A stretch of DNA of 64,000 nt from Cellulomonas sp. 73-145 (GTDB lineage Bacteria > Actinomycetota > Actinomycetes > Actinomycetales > Cellulomonadaceae): positions 62,001-126,000 of the forward strand of contig MKTI01000010.1 in assembly GCA_001898185.1 (NCBI GenBank), in the 5' to 3' direction. The notes below the pieces were generated by a model. The model ran no database searches. It worked only from the letters and a program-made list of their open reading frames with translations, and was not told the origin of the DNA. The position numbers were made by a program, and so were the translations under genes. How positions within the stretch are numbered: the stretch's first letter is position 1; every line of letters starts with the position of its first letter. Positions 20,578 to 30,648 of the stretch are shown here, piece after piece.

Positions 20578-21552
20578 TCAGGTGCGACGAGGGTGGTCTC
20601 GGTACCAGTCGCGCCAGATGATCCGGTGCACGGGGATCCACCGCGGGATCGACCGCAGCCCCGGGATGAACGGCAGGAGCAGCAGCCCGAGGGTCAGCAG
20701 CATCATCAGACCCCAGACCAGGGCGTCGGCGTTGTCCGACGTGGAGAACGGCGGCACCTGGTACCAGAACGTGTACAGCCACATCCACGGCTGACCAGGG
20801 AAGTTGCCGGTCTCGTTCATCATTCCCCACTGGTCGCCACCGAGATGGCGTGCACGGGCCTGGTCCTCCAGGTACGCACCGTCGGACAGCAGCAGCAGCG
20901 AGCGCGTCTGGTCCCCGCCGTAGAAGTTGCCCGACGAGGTCAGGGCACCCTCGAGGCCGCCGGTCTGCGCGAGCGTGAGGAACGCCGCGGAGATCGCCGG
21001 CACGGGCCCGTAGTCACCGTCGGCAACCTGCTTCGGGTCGTTGTCCGGCGCCTTGGACAGTGCGTCGCTGTACGCGGAGGCCCACTTGTTCTGCTGGTCC
21101 GGCGTCGCCCCGTTCCAGGTCGTCAGCGCTGTGGCCAGGTCCGTGTTGCCGGTCACCTTGGACAGTGGCGTCAGCACCAGGTCGGCGGCCGAGTCGACAG
21201 GGATCCGCACGCCGGCCCACTTCTGCAGCTTGAGCGGTCCGAGGTTCTGGCCGTCGCCGGCCGTGTTGTACGGCGGCCCGTAGGAGGCGCTCGTCGTCGT
21301 CCCGGCGAGCTCGCCGGCGGCCGTCGCCACCACGTCGTTCGGGGCCTGCGCGGCCCAGTCGGCCATCGTGATGGCCTTCTCGTCGGGCGAGGAGAAGACC
21401 GCGGCGAGGACGACGGTGAGGAGCGCGACGACGACGAGTGCGACGACGAACTCCTTGACCAGGTCGTACGGGCGTGTCGGGAAGCCGTGCGAGTCCGGCG
21501 TGCCGCGCCGCGGGGAGTGGTGGGTGGGTCGGGTGACCGTTGCGGTGCTCAT
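20578..21552 (-). CDS. Cytochrome b C-terminal-like membrane protein with large extracytoplasmic domain
   Basis: 324 aa, last gene of a three-gene minus-strand cassette. A cytoplasmic N-terminus with RPYDLVKEF precedes a transmembrane helix at about 36-56. About 200 mostly polar residues outside follow, then QPWMWLYTFWYQVP at about 254, a second helix (LVWGLMMLLTLGLLLLPFI, about 278-296) and a basic tail. The PWMW segment and following helix align by eye with the PEWY motif and next helix of cytochrome b/subunit IV, but the Glu is missing. There is no CxxCH, so no c-type heme, and the large soluble insert matches nothing I recognise. The start ATG overlaps the stop of the upstream cytochrome b gene. 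Calling it a redox-complex subunit rests mainly on linkage. Confidence 0.65.
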   Translation of the reverse strand: MSTATVTRPTHHSPRRGTPDSHGFPTRPYDLVKEFVVALVVVALLTVVLAAVFSSPDEKAITMADWAAQAPNDVVATAAGELAGTTTSASYGPPYNTAGDGQNLGPLKLQKWAGVRIPVDSAADLVLTPLSKVTGNTDLATALTTWNGATPDQQNKWASAYSDALSKAPDNDPKQVADGDYGPVPAISAAFLTLAQTGGLEGALTSSGNFYGGDQTRSLLLLSDGAYLEDQARARHLGGDQWGMMNETGNFPGQPWMWLYTFWYQVPPFSTSDNADALVWGLMMLLTLGLLLLPFIPGLRSIPRWIPVHRIIWRDWYRDHPRRT

Positions 21553-22214
21553 CGTGCGTCCTCCACGTCTGCGTCGGCTCCCTCGGAGTCGATCGGCGGG
21601 ACGATCCCGTGCCTGCGCACGAGCACGACGTGCAGCAGCACGATCACGCCCAGCACGAGGGGCAGCAGGGCGACGTGCCACAGCAGCATCTGGCCGGGGT
21701 TCAGCACGTTGAAGAACGCGCCGATCCCGACCGAGTTCAGCCCGTCCTTCGCCTGGCCGCTGATCCACTGGGAGTCGAAGTTGGTCTGCGACAGATAGCC
21801 GGTGAAGGCGGTGCCGATCGAGCCGAGGAACGCCAGCACCCCCGTCATCCACGTCAGAGCCCGGTTGCCGCGCCACGCGGCCATCCAGAACTTGCCCCAC
21901 AGGTGGATGACCATGAAGGCGAAGAACAGCTCGACGCTCCACAGGTGCAACGAGTTGACGAAGTGGCCCAGGGAGGAGACGTGCCACCACGTGACACCAC
22001 CGATGGCCAGCAGCACGCCGGACCCGATCACCACGATCAGCGCGGCCAGGGTCAGCACGCCGAAGACGTAGATCCACGACGACATGTAGGCGGGCTGCCG
22101 GTCGGGCAGCACCTGCCCCTGGGGGACGACCCGCGACATGCGGTCCCGGGTGCGGACGGTCCAGCTCTTCGAGGACGTGCCGGGCGGCGTGCCGCCGGCC
22201 TGCGTGGCGGTCAT
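21549..22214 (-). CDS. Cytochrome b N-terminal (b6-type) diheme membrane protein
   Basis: 221 aa with four predicted transmembrane helices, the size and form of cytochrome b6 rather than full cytochrome b. The b-heme ligands are all present with b6-type spacing. His90 and His104 are separated by 13 residues (SLHLWSVELFFAFMVIHLW). His180 and His195 are separated by 14 (LWHVALLPLVLGVIVLLHV). GSIGTAFTGYLSQTNFDSQW corresponds to the region after helix B. The usual partners (Rieske protein, cytochrome c subunit) are not adjacent. Quinone-linked electron transfer is inferred from the family. ATGA overlaps bind it to the genes on both sides. Confidence 0.85.
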   Translation of the reverse strand: MTATQAGGTPPGTSSKSWTVRTRDRMSRVVPQGQVLPDRQPAYMSSWIYVFGVLTLAALIVVIGSGVLLAIGGVTWWHVSSLGHFVNSLHLWSVELFFAFMVIHLWGKFWMAAWRGNRALTWMTGVLAFLGSIGTAFTGYLSQTNFDSQWISGQAKDGLNSVGIGAFFNVLNPGQMLLWHVALLPLVLGVIVLLHVVLVRRHGIVPPIDSEGADADVEDAR

Positions 22215-22387
22215 CGGTCGCGGTCCGTCCGGTCGTGGTGCCGCCGGCCCGGGAAGGGCACGACGAGCGCCAGCACGAACACGACGACCATGACGCCGAT
22301 GATCACGGCGTTGGTCACGGAGATCTGGATGACACCGGCATTGATGTACCGGCCGGCCGGATCAGCAAGCAGTAGCGCGCGACTCAT
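22211..22387 (-). CDS. 58-aa single-pass membrane protein, first gene of the cytochrome cassette
   Basis: Short open frame read on the minus strand: ATG, a hydrophobic stretch TNAVIIGVMVVVFVLALVVPF at about residues 25-45, and a basic His/Arg/Asp tail ending in TGA that overlaps the cytochrome b start by 4 bp. AGAGG lies about 5 nt before the ATG. It resembles in size and shape the small helper subunits of cytochrome b6f or oxidase complexes, but I recognise no family. The overlap and downstream position of the predicted promoter support a real gene that starts the operon. Confidence 0.7.
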   Translation of the reverse strand: MSRALLLADPAGRYINAGVIQISVTNAVIIGVMVVVFVLALVVPFPGRRHHDRTDRDR

Positions 22388-22451
22388 AGGTCACCTCTCG
22401 GGCCGACGTTCCACCGCCGGAACCAGCGATGGCACCGCGTCTTTCCTGGTC

Positions 22452-22492
22452 AGGCTAGCCCTGAGGGACCTACGGCCCTAGGCCCAAGGTCC
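22452..22492 (-). promoter_or_regulatory. Promoter and DosR/DevR-like operator of the cytochrome b cassette
   Basis: On the minus strand a TAGCCT -10 box (22457-22452) lies about 65 nt before the first gene. Where the -35 should be is an imperfect 27-bp inverted repeat (22466-22492): GGACCT and AGGTCC arms around GGCC-cta-GGCC. Read as two boxes, GGGACCTACGGCCCT and GGACCTTGGGCC resemble the half-sites bound by DosR/DevR-type (NarL/FixJ) hypoxia regulators, which typically overlap the -35. The palindrome is seen; the regulator is inferred. Confidence 0.5.
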
Positions 22493-22687
22493 GAATCCCG
22501 GCGACATTGACACTTCCTTAACACCTGGGAAATGCCTCGGAGAAATCAGTGCGGCACCTGTGCGGCGTCGCCGGCGGCGAGCATCCAGCGCCCGGCCAGC
22601 ACCGGCGCGGCGAGACGGCCGGTAGGGACCGCTCGCGCGGCGAGCGCGTGCCGTGACCGCGCGCGCGGCCGGACCGGCCACCGCCGC

Positions 22688-22693
22688 TAACCT
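22688..22693 (+). promoter_or_regulatory. -10 box of a leaderless aroQ promoter
   Basis: TAACCT with 7 nt to the chosen aroQ GTG and no Shine-Dalgarno between; this also decides the start. Confidence 0.55.
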
Positions 22694-22700
22694 GACCGAC

Positions 22701-23141
22701 GTGACCAGCGTCCTCGTCCTCAACGGACCCAACCTCGGCCGCCTCGGGGTGCGCGAGCCCGAGGTCTACGGCTCGGCGACGCTCGCCGACCTGACGGCCG
22801 CCGCCACGCAGTGGGGGCGTGACCTCGACCTCGACGTCGAGGTCCGGCAGACGGACGACGAGGCGCAGCTGGTCGGCTGGTTGCACGCCGCCGTCGACGA
22901 CCGCACCCACGTGGTGCTCAACCCGGCCGCCTTCACCCACTACTCGTACGCCCTGCGGGACGCCGCGGCCCAGGTGACCGAGGCAGGCCTCCTGCTGGTC
23001 GAGGTGCACCTGTCGAACCCGCTCGCCCGCGAGGCGTTCCGGCACGTGTCCGTCATCGGCCCGATCGCCACCGGGACGGTTGCAGGGTTCGGTTTCGACT
23101 CGTACCGCCTCGCCCTCGCGGCGATCGCAGGCCGCCTGTAG
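22701..23141 (+). CDS. aroQ: Type II 3-dehydroquinate dehydratase
   Basis: Dehydrates 3-dehydroquinate to 3-dehydroshikimate by the type II (trans) mechanism as a dodecamer. The 146-aa protein fits the family. It shows [19 protein letters not shown] with the active-site Arg and Tyr in the flexible loop, [15 protein letters not shown], and [31 protein letters not shown]. An in-frame earlier start would add 16 residues not found in the family; the GTG used here lies 7 nt after a TAACCT box. It completes the shikimate set of the window (aroE, aroC, aroK, aroB, aroQ), separated from aroB by the cytochrome cassette. Confidence 0.95.
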   Translation: MTSVLVLNGPNLGRLGVREPEVYGSATLADLTAAATQWGRDLDLDVEVRQTDDEAQLVGWLHAAVDDRTHVVLNPAAFTHYSYALRDAAAQVTEAGLLLVEVHLSNPLAREAFRHVSVIGPIATGTVAGFGFDSYRLALAAIAGRL

Positions 23142-23148
23142 GCGAGCA

Positions 23149-23193
23149 CAAGCCTGCGGGCTTGTTACATCCGCAACAAGCTGAGAGACTTGT
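23149..23193 (+). promoter_or_regulatory. Array of inverted half-sites before the SatD-like gene
   Basis: Four alternating half-sites: ACAAGCC (23149-23155), GGCTTGTT (23159-23166), AACAAGC (23175-23181) and ACTTGT (23188-23193). The inner pair is a 7-bp inverted repeat with an 8-nt spacer. The last half-site ends 3 nt before the start codon. Since the downstream protein has a C-terminal helix-turn-helix, autoregulation is likely (inference). Confidence 0.6.
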
Positions 23194-23196
23194 CAG

Positions 23197-23847
23197 ATGT
23201 TCGTCGTGACAGTCGACCAGCAGGGGAGCCGTCGGTCGACGGATCAGGTCCCTGCTCTCCTCTCGGGCCTGCCGCACCTCGACGGCCTGCTCCTGCCCTT
23301 CGAACGCACGGTCGGTGACGAGGTCCAGGCCGTGCTGGACGACCCTGCATCCACGGTCGAGGTCGCCCTCCACCTGCTGCGCCTCGGCGGCTGGAGCGTC
23401 GGCATCGGAGCGGGTCCGGTGCTGGAACCGCTGCCGGCGAGCACGCGGGAGGCGTCAGGAGCCGCCTTCATCGCCGCACGTGAGGCGGTCGAGGCGGCGA
23501 AGTCCCGTGGCCGCCCCGTCCCCGTGGCGGTACGCGGCGCCCGACCGGCGACCGCGCGAGACGCCGAGGCCGTTCTGACGCTGCTCGGCAGCGTGCTCGC
23601 CCGCCGGTCGACCGCCGGCTGGGCCGCCGTGGACGCGGCGCGCGACGCGCTGGGACGCACCGGCGCGGACGGCCCGGTCCAGCAGCTCGCCGCGGAGCGT
23701 CTCGGCGTCAGCCAGCAGGCGGTCAGCCAGCGGCTGCGTGCCGCCCACTGGGCGGAGGAGCAGGCCGTCCGGCCGGTGCTGGCTCGGCTGCTCGCCGCAG
23801 CCGATCTGCCCGAACCGGCAGAGGGGGACGTCGGCGCGGACGGTTGA
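23197..23847 (+). CDS. SatD-family-like protein with C-terminal helix-turn-helix
   Basis: 216 aa. The N-terminal 115 residues match the pattern I know for SatD-type proteins: a beta strand start (FVVTVDQQGSRRS), the GDEVQAVL box, WSVGIGAGPV, and a run of Ala/Arg corresponding to the AR-rich helix. The C-terminus has LAAERLGVSQQAVSQRLRAA, a clear helix-turn-helix. SatD was described in a streptococcal acid-tolerance operon; its biochemical role is unknown. The operator-like repeats directly upstream and the downstream membrane gene suggest a self-regulated two-gene unit. The family call is from motif memory, not a search. Confidence 0.65.
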   Translation: MFVVTVDQQGSRRSTDQVPALLSGLPHLDGLLLPFERTVGDEVQAVLDDPASTVEVALHLLRLGGWSVGIGAGPVLEPLPASTREASGAAFIAAREAVEAAKSRGRPVPVAVRGARPATARDAEAVLTLLGSVLARRSTAGWAAVDAARDALGRTGADGPVQQLAAERLGVSQQAVSQRLRAAHWAEEQAVRPVLARLLAAADLPEPAEGDVGADG

Positions 23848-23920
23848 CCGCGTCCGTGCGGCCCGCCAGGGTCGGGCACAGCTCGCCACGGCCGACGGAC
23901 GGCCACAGCCAGGAGGTCGC

Positions 23921-24358
23921 ATGCATCCCGCGCTCGTCGCGCTCGTCGTCGTCCTCGCGCTCGCCGTGTCGACCGCCGGCGGCTGGGCCGTCACCCGTCT
24001 GGTGCTGCACCTGGCCAGCCGCTCGTCCGATGCAGGGGAGCCGCTCAGCGGACCCGACGGCGCCGTCCTGCTGCGCGGCAAGCTCGTCGAGAGCGACGGC
24101 CCGGACGGTGCCCGCGCGCAGGCGGTGCTGCGCGGTGGCACGTGGGTGGGACTGCTCGAGCGGCTCGCCACCACCGGGGCACTGATCGTCGGGGAGCCGA
24201 CCGCGGTCGCGGTGGTCGTCGCCGTCAAGGGCCTCGGCCGCTACCCGGAGCTGCGGGAGAACCCGGGCGCCTCGGAGCGGTTCGTCATCGGTACGTTCGC
24301 GTCGCTCCTGTGGGCCGCGTCGATCGGGCTGCTCGCGCGGTGGCTGCTCGCGCGGTGA
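23921..24358 (+). CDS. Small two-helix membrane protein paired with the SatD-like gene
   Basis: 145 aa: an N-terminal membrane helix (ALVALVVVLALAVSTAGGWAV), about 60 soluble residues, then GEPTAVAVVVAVKGLGRYPELRE and SERFVIGTFASLLWAASIGLLARWLL. The KGLGRYPE...FVIGTFAS pattern is one I associate with actinobacterial membrane proteins next to SatD-like genes; I do not know a function. ATG was chosen because AGGAGG lies 4 nt upstream. A 73-bp gap separates it from the SatD-like gene and probably they are one transcript. Confidence 0.65.
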   Translation: MHPALVALVVVLALAVSTAGGWAVTRLVLHLASRSSDAGEPLSGPDGAVLLRGKLVESDGPDGARAQAVLRGGTWVGLLERLATTGALIVGEPTAVAVVVAVKGLGRYPELRENPGASERFVIGTFASLLWAASIGLLARWLLAR

Positions 24359-24369
24359 ACGCCGCACGG

Positions 24370-24375
24370 TACGAT
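24370..24375 (+). promoter_or_regulatory. Probable -10 box for efp-nusB
   Basis: TACGAT just after the membrane-protein stop, leaving a leader of about 120 nt before efp. No convincing -35 was seen. Confidence 0.35.
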
Positions 24376-24503
24376 GGTCGGCGGCCTGCGGCCCGGACCG
24401 CGGCACACCCCACGTCCCCCCACGGGTCCTCCCGACGCGGTGACGGACGCGACGTGCCTGCACCAGCCGCCCTCAGCACCCTCTCTCGACAGGAAGCGAC
24501 ACC

Positions 24504-25067
24504 GTGGCGACCACCAACGACCTGAAGAACGGCCTCGTGCTCCGCATCGACGGCCAGCTGTGGACCGTGGTGGAGTTCCAGCACGTCAAGCCGGGCAAGG
24601 GCGGTGCCTTCGTGCGCACCAAGCTGAAGAACGTGCTGTCCGGCAAGGTGGTCGACCGCACGTTCAACGCGGGCCTGAAGGTGGAGACGGCCAACGTCGA
24701 CAAGCGCGACATGCAGTACCTGTACAAGGACGGCTCGGACTACGTCTTCATGGACGCGTCCACGTACGACCAGCTGCACGTCCCCGAGGAGACCGTCGGC
24801 GACGCGGCGCACTTCCTGCTCGAGAACCAGAACGCGCTGGTCGCGACCAACGAGGGCGTCCCGCTGTACGTCGAGCTGCCGCCGTCCGTGGTCCTCGAGA
24901 TCACCTACACCGAGCCGGGCCTGCAGGGCGACCGCTCGTCGGCCGGGACCAAGCCAGCCACCCTGGAGACCGGCTACGAGATCCAGGTGCCGCTGTTCCT
25001 CGAGACGAACACCAAGGTGAAGGTGGACACCCGTGACGGGAGCTACCTCGGCCGCGTGAACGACTGA
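24504..25067 (+). CDS. efp: Translation elongation factor P
   Basis: Binds between ribosomal P and E sites and rescues stalling at polyproline. The 187-aa protein has the three-barrel EF-P form: domain I with the tip loop [12 protein letters not shown] (the modifiable Lys position is present), domain II/III with [27 protein letters not shown], and the C-terminal signature [35 protein letters not shown] start with AGGAAG upstream. Proline-rich proteins such as PilT, TatA and RsmB in this same window are plausible clients. nusB starts one base after its stop. Confidence 0.97.
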   Translation: MATTNDLKNGLVLRIDGQLWTVVEFQHVKPGKGGAFVRTKLKNVLSGKVVDRTFNAGLKVETANVDKRDMQYLYKDGSDYVFMDASTYDQLHVPEETVGDAAHFLLENQNALVATNEGVPLYVELPPSVVLEITYTEPGLQGDRSSAGTKPATLETGYEIQVPLFLETNTKVKVDTRDGSYLGRVND

Positions 25068-25068
25068 G

Positions 25069-25485
25069 GTGGCAGCCCGCACCAAGGCGCGCAAGCGCGC
25101 GCTCGACGTCCTCTTCGAGGCCGAGCAGCGCGGCATCCCGCCGCTGACGCTGCTCGCGGAGCGCCTCGCGCACCCCGGCGTGCAGTCGGCGGTCCCGGAG
25201 TACGCCGTCGAGATCGTCGAGGGTGTCGCGGCGCACCTGGAGCGGATCGACGAGGTGCTGGCCACGCACTCCCACGGCTGGACCGTCGACCGGATGCCGG
25301 CCGTGGACCGCCAGCTGCTGCGGATCGGCACCTGGGAGGTCCTCTACAACGAGGACGTCCCCGACGCCGTCGCGGTGGACGAGGCGGTCAGCCTCGCCTC
25401 CGACCTCTCGACGGACGAGTCGCCCGCCTTCGTGAACGGTCTGCTGGGCCGCATCGTCGACCTCAAGCCGACGCTTCTCGCCTGA
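25069..25485 (+). CDS. nusB: Transcription antitermination factor NusB
   Basis: RNA-binding factor of rRNA antitermination complexes with NusE. The 138-aa helical protein shows ARTKARKRALDVLFEAEQRG at the N-terminus, VDRMPAVDRQLLRIGTWEVLY and VAVDEAVSLASDLSTDESPAFVNGLLGRI, the standard NusB pattern. The GTG start one base after efp and the lack of a promoter indicate an efp-nusB operon, as in most bacteria. In many actinobacteria pyrR follows soon after; here a minus-strand membrane-protein gene intervenes. Confidence 0.96.
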   Translation: MAARTKARKRALDVLFEAEQRGIPPLTLLAERLAHPGVQSAVPEYAVEIVEGVAAHLERIDEVLATHSHGWTVDRMPAVDRQLLRIGTWEVLYNEDVPDAVAVDEAVSLASDLSTDESPAFVNGLLGRIVDLKPTLLA

Positions 25486-25573
25486 GGCGACGTCGCGTCG
25501 CTCGGGCGTGCGGAGGCGAGGACCGCGGAGGGGATCCTGGACGGGCTTTTCCACGACCACTCGTGCCTGGCCG

Positions 25574-27526
25574 TCAGGGCCGGCACGCCGTGATCTCGTA
25601 GACCGTCGCGCTCCCGCCCCGGTCGACGAAGCGAAAGCTTCCCGACGGCAGAGCGCCGAACGGATCCTTCATCACGGGCCAGCCGTGGACCTTCCACAGG
25701 ACTGTGTCCACGTAGAGGTGGCTGATGCCGTGAGCACGGAGGGCACCGCAGACCCGAGGGTCTGAAGCGATCTCCCGCATGTGCTCACCCGCGTAGAGCA
25801 GGTCGGCGGGGAGCCCGCGGGCGAAAGGGAAGGCCTGGACGCCGGCTATGCCGTACACGAGGCTGACACCGGACCTTGCGGAACCGAAGAGCACCGCGTT
25901 GGGTCCCAGCTCCCTGGGCAGACGGCTCACCATCGCGAGCTCGTCGGCGGTGAAGAACGGCACGAGCTCGGCGGTGGTGATGGTGGTCGGCACATCGGAC
26001 CCGTACGTCTCGGCCGCAGGGCCGGGCAGCGCCTCGAGCGGTTGCCACGGCGTCAGTAGCACCAGGAATCCGGCCACGGCCCCGACCACTGGCCGCGAGG
26101 GCCACCCCGTGGGCAGCTCTGTCCGCGAGACCAGCGCACGACTGATGCGATCCATCCCCTCTGCGGCGAGAACGATGGTCACGGCACCGAGCAACGGGGC
26201 TATGCGTCGTGACTCGCCGTAGAACAGCCCGGTCAACGGGGATGCCCATCGGACGTCCATCGAAGCCAGCACGTACAGCGCTGCCAGTCCCGCCCACGAC
26301 AACAGAACGTGCGCCTGCTGACGGCGGCGGATCCGCAGCGCGGCCGCGGCCAGTGCGAACGCCGGTACGACGACGGCGAATGTCACGTTGTCCCATGTCG
26401 AGCCGAATGCCAGGCCGACGAGGGTGTCGCCGAGCGACACGGTATTCGCCGTTCGCAAGGTCCGCACGTGCGCGACCAGCGGATCTCGCGCAAGGAACAG
26501 GATCGCGGCGACTGCGACGCCCAGGCCAAGAACCACGAGAGCAAGGCGCCGCGCACGTGATGCCTCCTGCCAGGAGTGCCAGGCCCGGACGGCGAGCCAG
26601 GGCAGCACGAGGACCAGGACCCCTGCGAGCGCGCTGGGATGGCACGCACCGAGGCCGAGCCCAGCGACGATGGTCAGCAGAGCAATCCTCAAGGCAAGGC
26701 TCTCGCGGCCCGTTCTGAGTCCACCGATCACCAGTGCTGCAACGCCAGGCGCGACCGCCAGCGCCACGGCATCAGGGATCAGGCCGACTTCGAGCGCCTG
26801 CTCGAGGGGCGACGCCATGCCGCTGGCACTCAGGGCGCCGGCGATGACGACGACACTTCGCCCGTGCCTGACACAGACCGCACGAGCGAGGGCGGCCAGA
26901 CCCAGGGTCCACGCGACGGCAATGACGACGAAGCTCGCAGCAGCCATGAGGCTCGTGGCGTCCAAGAGAACGGGAACGACGCCCGCCACCGCATGCCAGG
27001 CAGTGGGATAGAGCGCCGTTGCACCCGTCGGATCGAGCAGCGAGGCGAGCGTCGCAGGATCGGCGACTCCTTGTCGACGGACGTACTGCAGCGCGTTCAG
27101 ATGGAAGACCGGGTCCGAAATGTTCGGCACCTGGCCCCTCCGCAGGATCGGCGACCACACCGGCGCGAGCTGCGCCACGACCGCCAGGGCCAGAACCACC
27201 AGGGTCGGCACGCTGCGCCGGAGCAGGCTCGCACCCGGGCTCCGCATTCCGAGGGAGCGCGGCCCCCTCCGGTATCTCGTCGCGCCGGCAGCCAGCACCA
27301 GAGCCGCTGTGCAGGCGATCGCGAGCGGCAGAGTCCAACGGATGTGGAGTCGCGAGGCCGCCCACGCCGACAGGAAGAACACGCACATGGTGATCGCCGG
27401 CGCCACCGCCGCGTCCAGCAGCCAGCCGCGAGATCCGATCGCGCGCACCACCACGAGGCCCGGGACCCAGAACACCGCGAGGACGACCAGCGCCTGGGCC
27501 AGCCCGAGAAGGATGCTCACGCCCAA
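25574..27526 (-). CDS. Large polytopic membrane protein (DUF6541-like, possible GT-C type)
   Basis: 650 aa with about a dozen hydrophobic segments and an extracellular C-terminal domain of about 150 residues. The segment [19 protein letters not shown] in the first large loop, followed by [20 protein letters not shown], resembles actinobacterial membrane proteins I recall as DUF6541 and the acidic-loop layout of GT-C glycosyltransferases; I cannot confirm either. The start is TTG, with GTG two codons in as an alternative; no good Shine-Dalgarno. Base composition and codon choice are visibly less GC-rich than neighbours. It sits alone, antiparallel, between nusB and the pyr operon. Cell-envelope polysaccharide work is a guess. 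Confidence 0.6.
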   Translation of the reverse strand: MGVSILLGLAQALVVLAVFWVPGLVVVRAIGSRGWLLDAAVAPAITMCVFFLSAWAASRLHIRWTLPLAIACTAALVLAAGATRYRRGPRSLGMRSPGASLLRRSVPTLVVLALAVVAQLAPVWSPILRRGQVPNISDPVFHLNALQYVRRQGVADPATLASLLDPTGATALYPTAWHAVAGVVPVLLDATSLMAAASFVVIAVAWTLGLAALARAVCVRHGRSVVVIAGALSASGMASPLEQALEVGLIPDAVALAVAPGVAALVIGGLRTGRESLALRIALLTIVAGLGLGACHPSALAGVLVLVLPWLAVRAWHSWQEASRARRLALVVLGLGVAVAAILFLARDPLVAHVRTLRTANTVSLGDTLVGLAFGSTWDNVTFAVVVPAFALAAAALRIRRRQQAHVLLSWAGLAALYVLASMDVRWASPLTGLFYGESRRIAPLLGAVTIVLAAEGMDRISRALVSRTELPTGWPSRPVVGAVAGFLVLLTPWQPLEALPGPAAETYGSDVPTTITTAELVPFFTADELAMVSRLPRELGPNAVLFGSARSGVSLVYGIAGVQAFPFARGLPADLLYAGEHMREIASDPRVCGALRAHGISHLYVDTVLWKVHGWPVMKDPFGALPSGSFRFVDRGGSATVYEITACRP

Positions 27527-27554
27527 GGATCGACAGGCGGCGCCCTGCTCTTGA

Positions 27555-29340
<1,786 letters not shown>

Positions 29341-29344
<4 letters not shown>

Positions 29345-30648
29345 GCCGGCTGCTGCGAGGAGCGTCGCTGCTCGGCGGCGGGGCCACCGACGTGCTCGTC
29401 GACGAGGGCCGGATCGTCGCCCTCGGGACGGACGCCCGGGACGCGCGCGCCGACGTGGTCGACGCGGACGGCCTGGTGCTGCTGCCCGGGCTGGTCGACC
29501 TGCACACGCACCTGCGCGAGCCCGGCCGGGAGGACGCCGAGACGGTGGCCTCCGGGACGCGGGCCGCGGCGCTCGGCGGGTTCACCGCGGTGCACGCGAT
29601 GGCGAACACCTCACCGGTCGCGGACACCGCCGGCGTCGTCGAGCAGGTGTGGCGGCTCGGCCGCGACGCCGGCTGGGTGGACGTGCACCCCGTCGGCGCG
29701 GTCACCGTCGGCCTCGGTGGCGAGCGGCTGGCCGAGCTCGGGGCGATGGCGTCCTCCGCCGCCCGCGTGCGGGTGTTCTCCGACGACGGGAAGTGCGTCC
29801 ACGACCCGGTGCTGATGCGCCGGGCGCTGGAGTACGTCAAGGCGTTCGACGGCGTCATCGCCCAGCACGCCCAGGAGCCGCGGCTGACCGAGAACGCCCA
29901 GATGCACGAGGGTGTCGTGTCCGCCGAGCTCGGCCTGGCCGGCTGGCCCGCCGTGGCCGAGGAGGCGATCATCGCCCGCGACGTGCTGCTCGCCGAGCAC
30001 GTCGGCTCGCGGCTGCACGTGTGCCACGTCTCGACGGCCGGGTCGGTGGAGATCATCCGCTGGGCCAAGGCGCGGGGGATCGCCGTGACGGCCGAGGTCA
30101 CGCCGCACCACCTCGCCCTGTCCGACGAGCTGGCCCGCGGCTACGACCCCGTGTTCAAGGTGAACCCGCCGCTGCGGACTGCCGAGGACCTCGAGGCGGT
30201 CCGAGCCGCACTGGCGGACGGCACGATCGACATCGTCGCCACGGACCACGCGCCGCACACCCGCGAGGACAAGGACTGCGAGTGGGCCGCGGCCGCGTTC
30301 GGCATGACGGGCCTGGAGACGGCGCTGTCGGTGGTGCAGGCGACGATGGTCGACACCGGGCGCCTCGGCTGGTCCGACGTCGCACGGGTGCTGTCGTCGA
30401 CCCCGGCGCTGATCGGCCGGGTGGCCGACCAGGGGCGCCCGATCGCCGTCGGCGAACCGGCGAACCTCGTGCTCGTCGACCCGACGGCGCGGACGCTGGT
30501 GGATCCCGCAGCCCAGGCGACGCAGGCGACCAACAGCCCGTTCCGGGGCCGGGAGCTGCCCGGTCGCGTGGTCGCCACGTTCCTGCGCGGACGGCCGACC
30601 GTGCTCGACGGCCGACCCTGCGACGAGACGGTGGAGGTGCACGCCTGA
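29341..30648 (+). CDS. pyrC: Dihydroorotase
   Basis: Zinc enzyme closing N-carbamoyl-aspartate to dihydroorotate. The 435-aa protein is of the long (class I, B. subtilis PyrC-like) type. Metal ligands lie in [13 protein letters not shown], with further motifs [23 protein letters not shown], and the Asp/His signature [23 protein letters not shown] links the stop to the next gene's ATG. Adjacent pyrB and downstream carAB complete the first three pathway steps. Confidence 0.97.

Larger units (their letters stand above)
22388..22700. other. 313-bp divergent intergenic region
   Basis: This region serves the cytochrome cassette (leftward) and aroQ (rightward). It holds, left to right, the leader and -10 box of the cytochrome cassette, a 27-bp palindrome, a relatively AT-rich stretch containing TTGACA at 22507-22512 without a matching -10, and the leaderless -10 of aroQ. 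No gene is visible. Confidence 0.6.

Noticed and set aside
22507..22512. Perfect TTGACA before aroQ as its -35
   Set aside because: No -10 at 16-19 bp, and it is about 175 bp from the TAACCT box actually placed for aroQ.
25486..25573. Possible terminator between convergent nusB and the membrane-protein gene
   Set aside because: Only short interrupted stems (GGCC repeats) are visible; nothing convincing on either strand.
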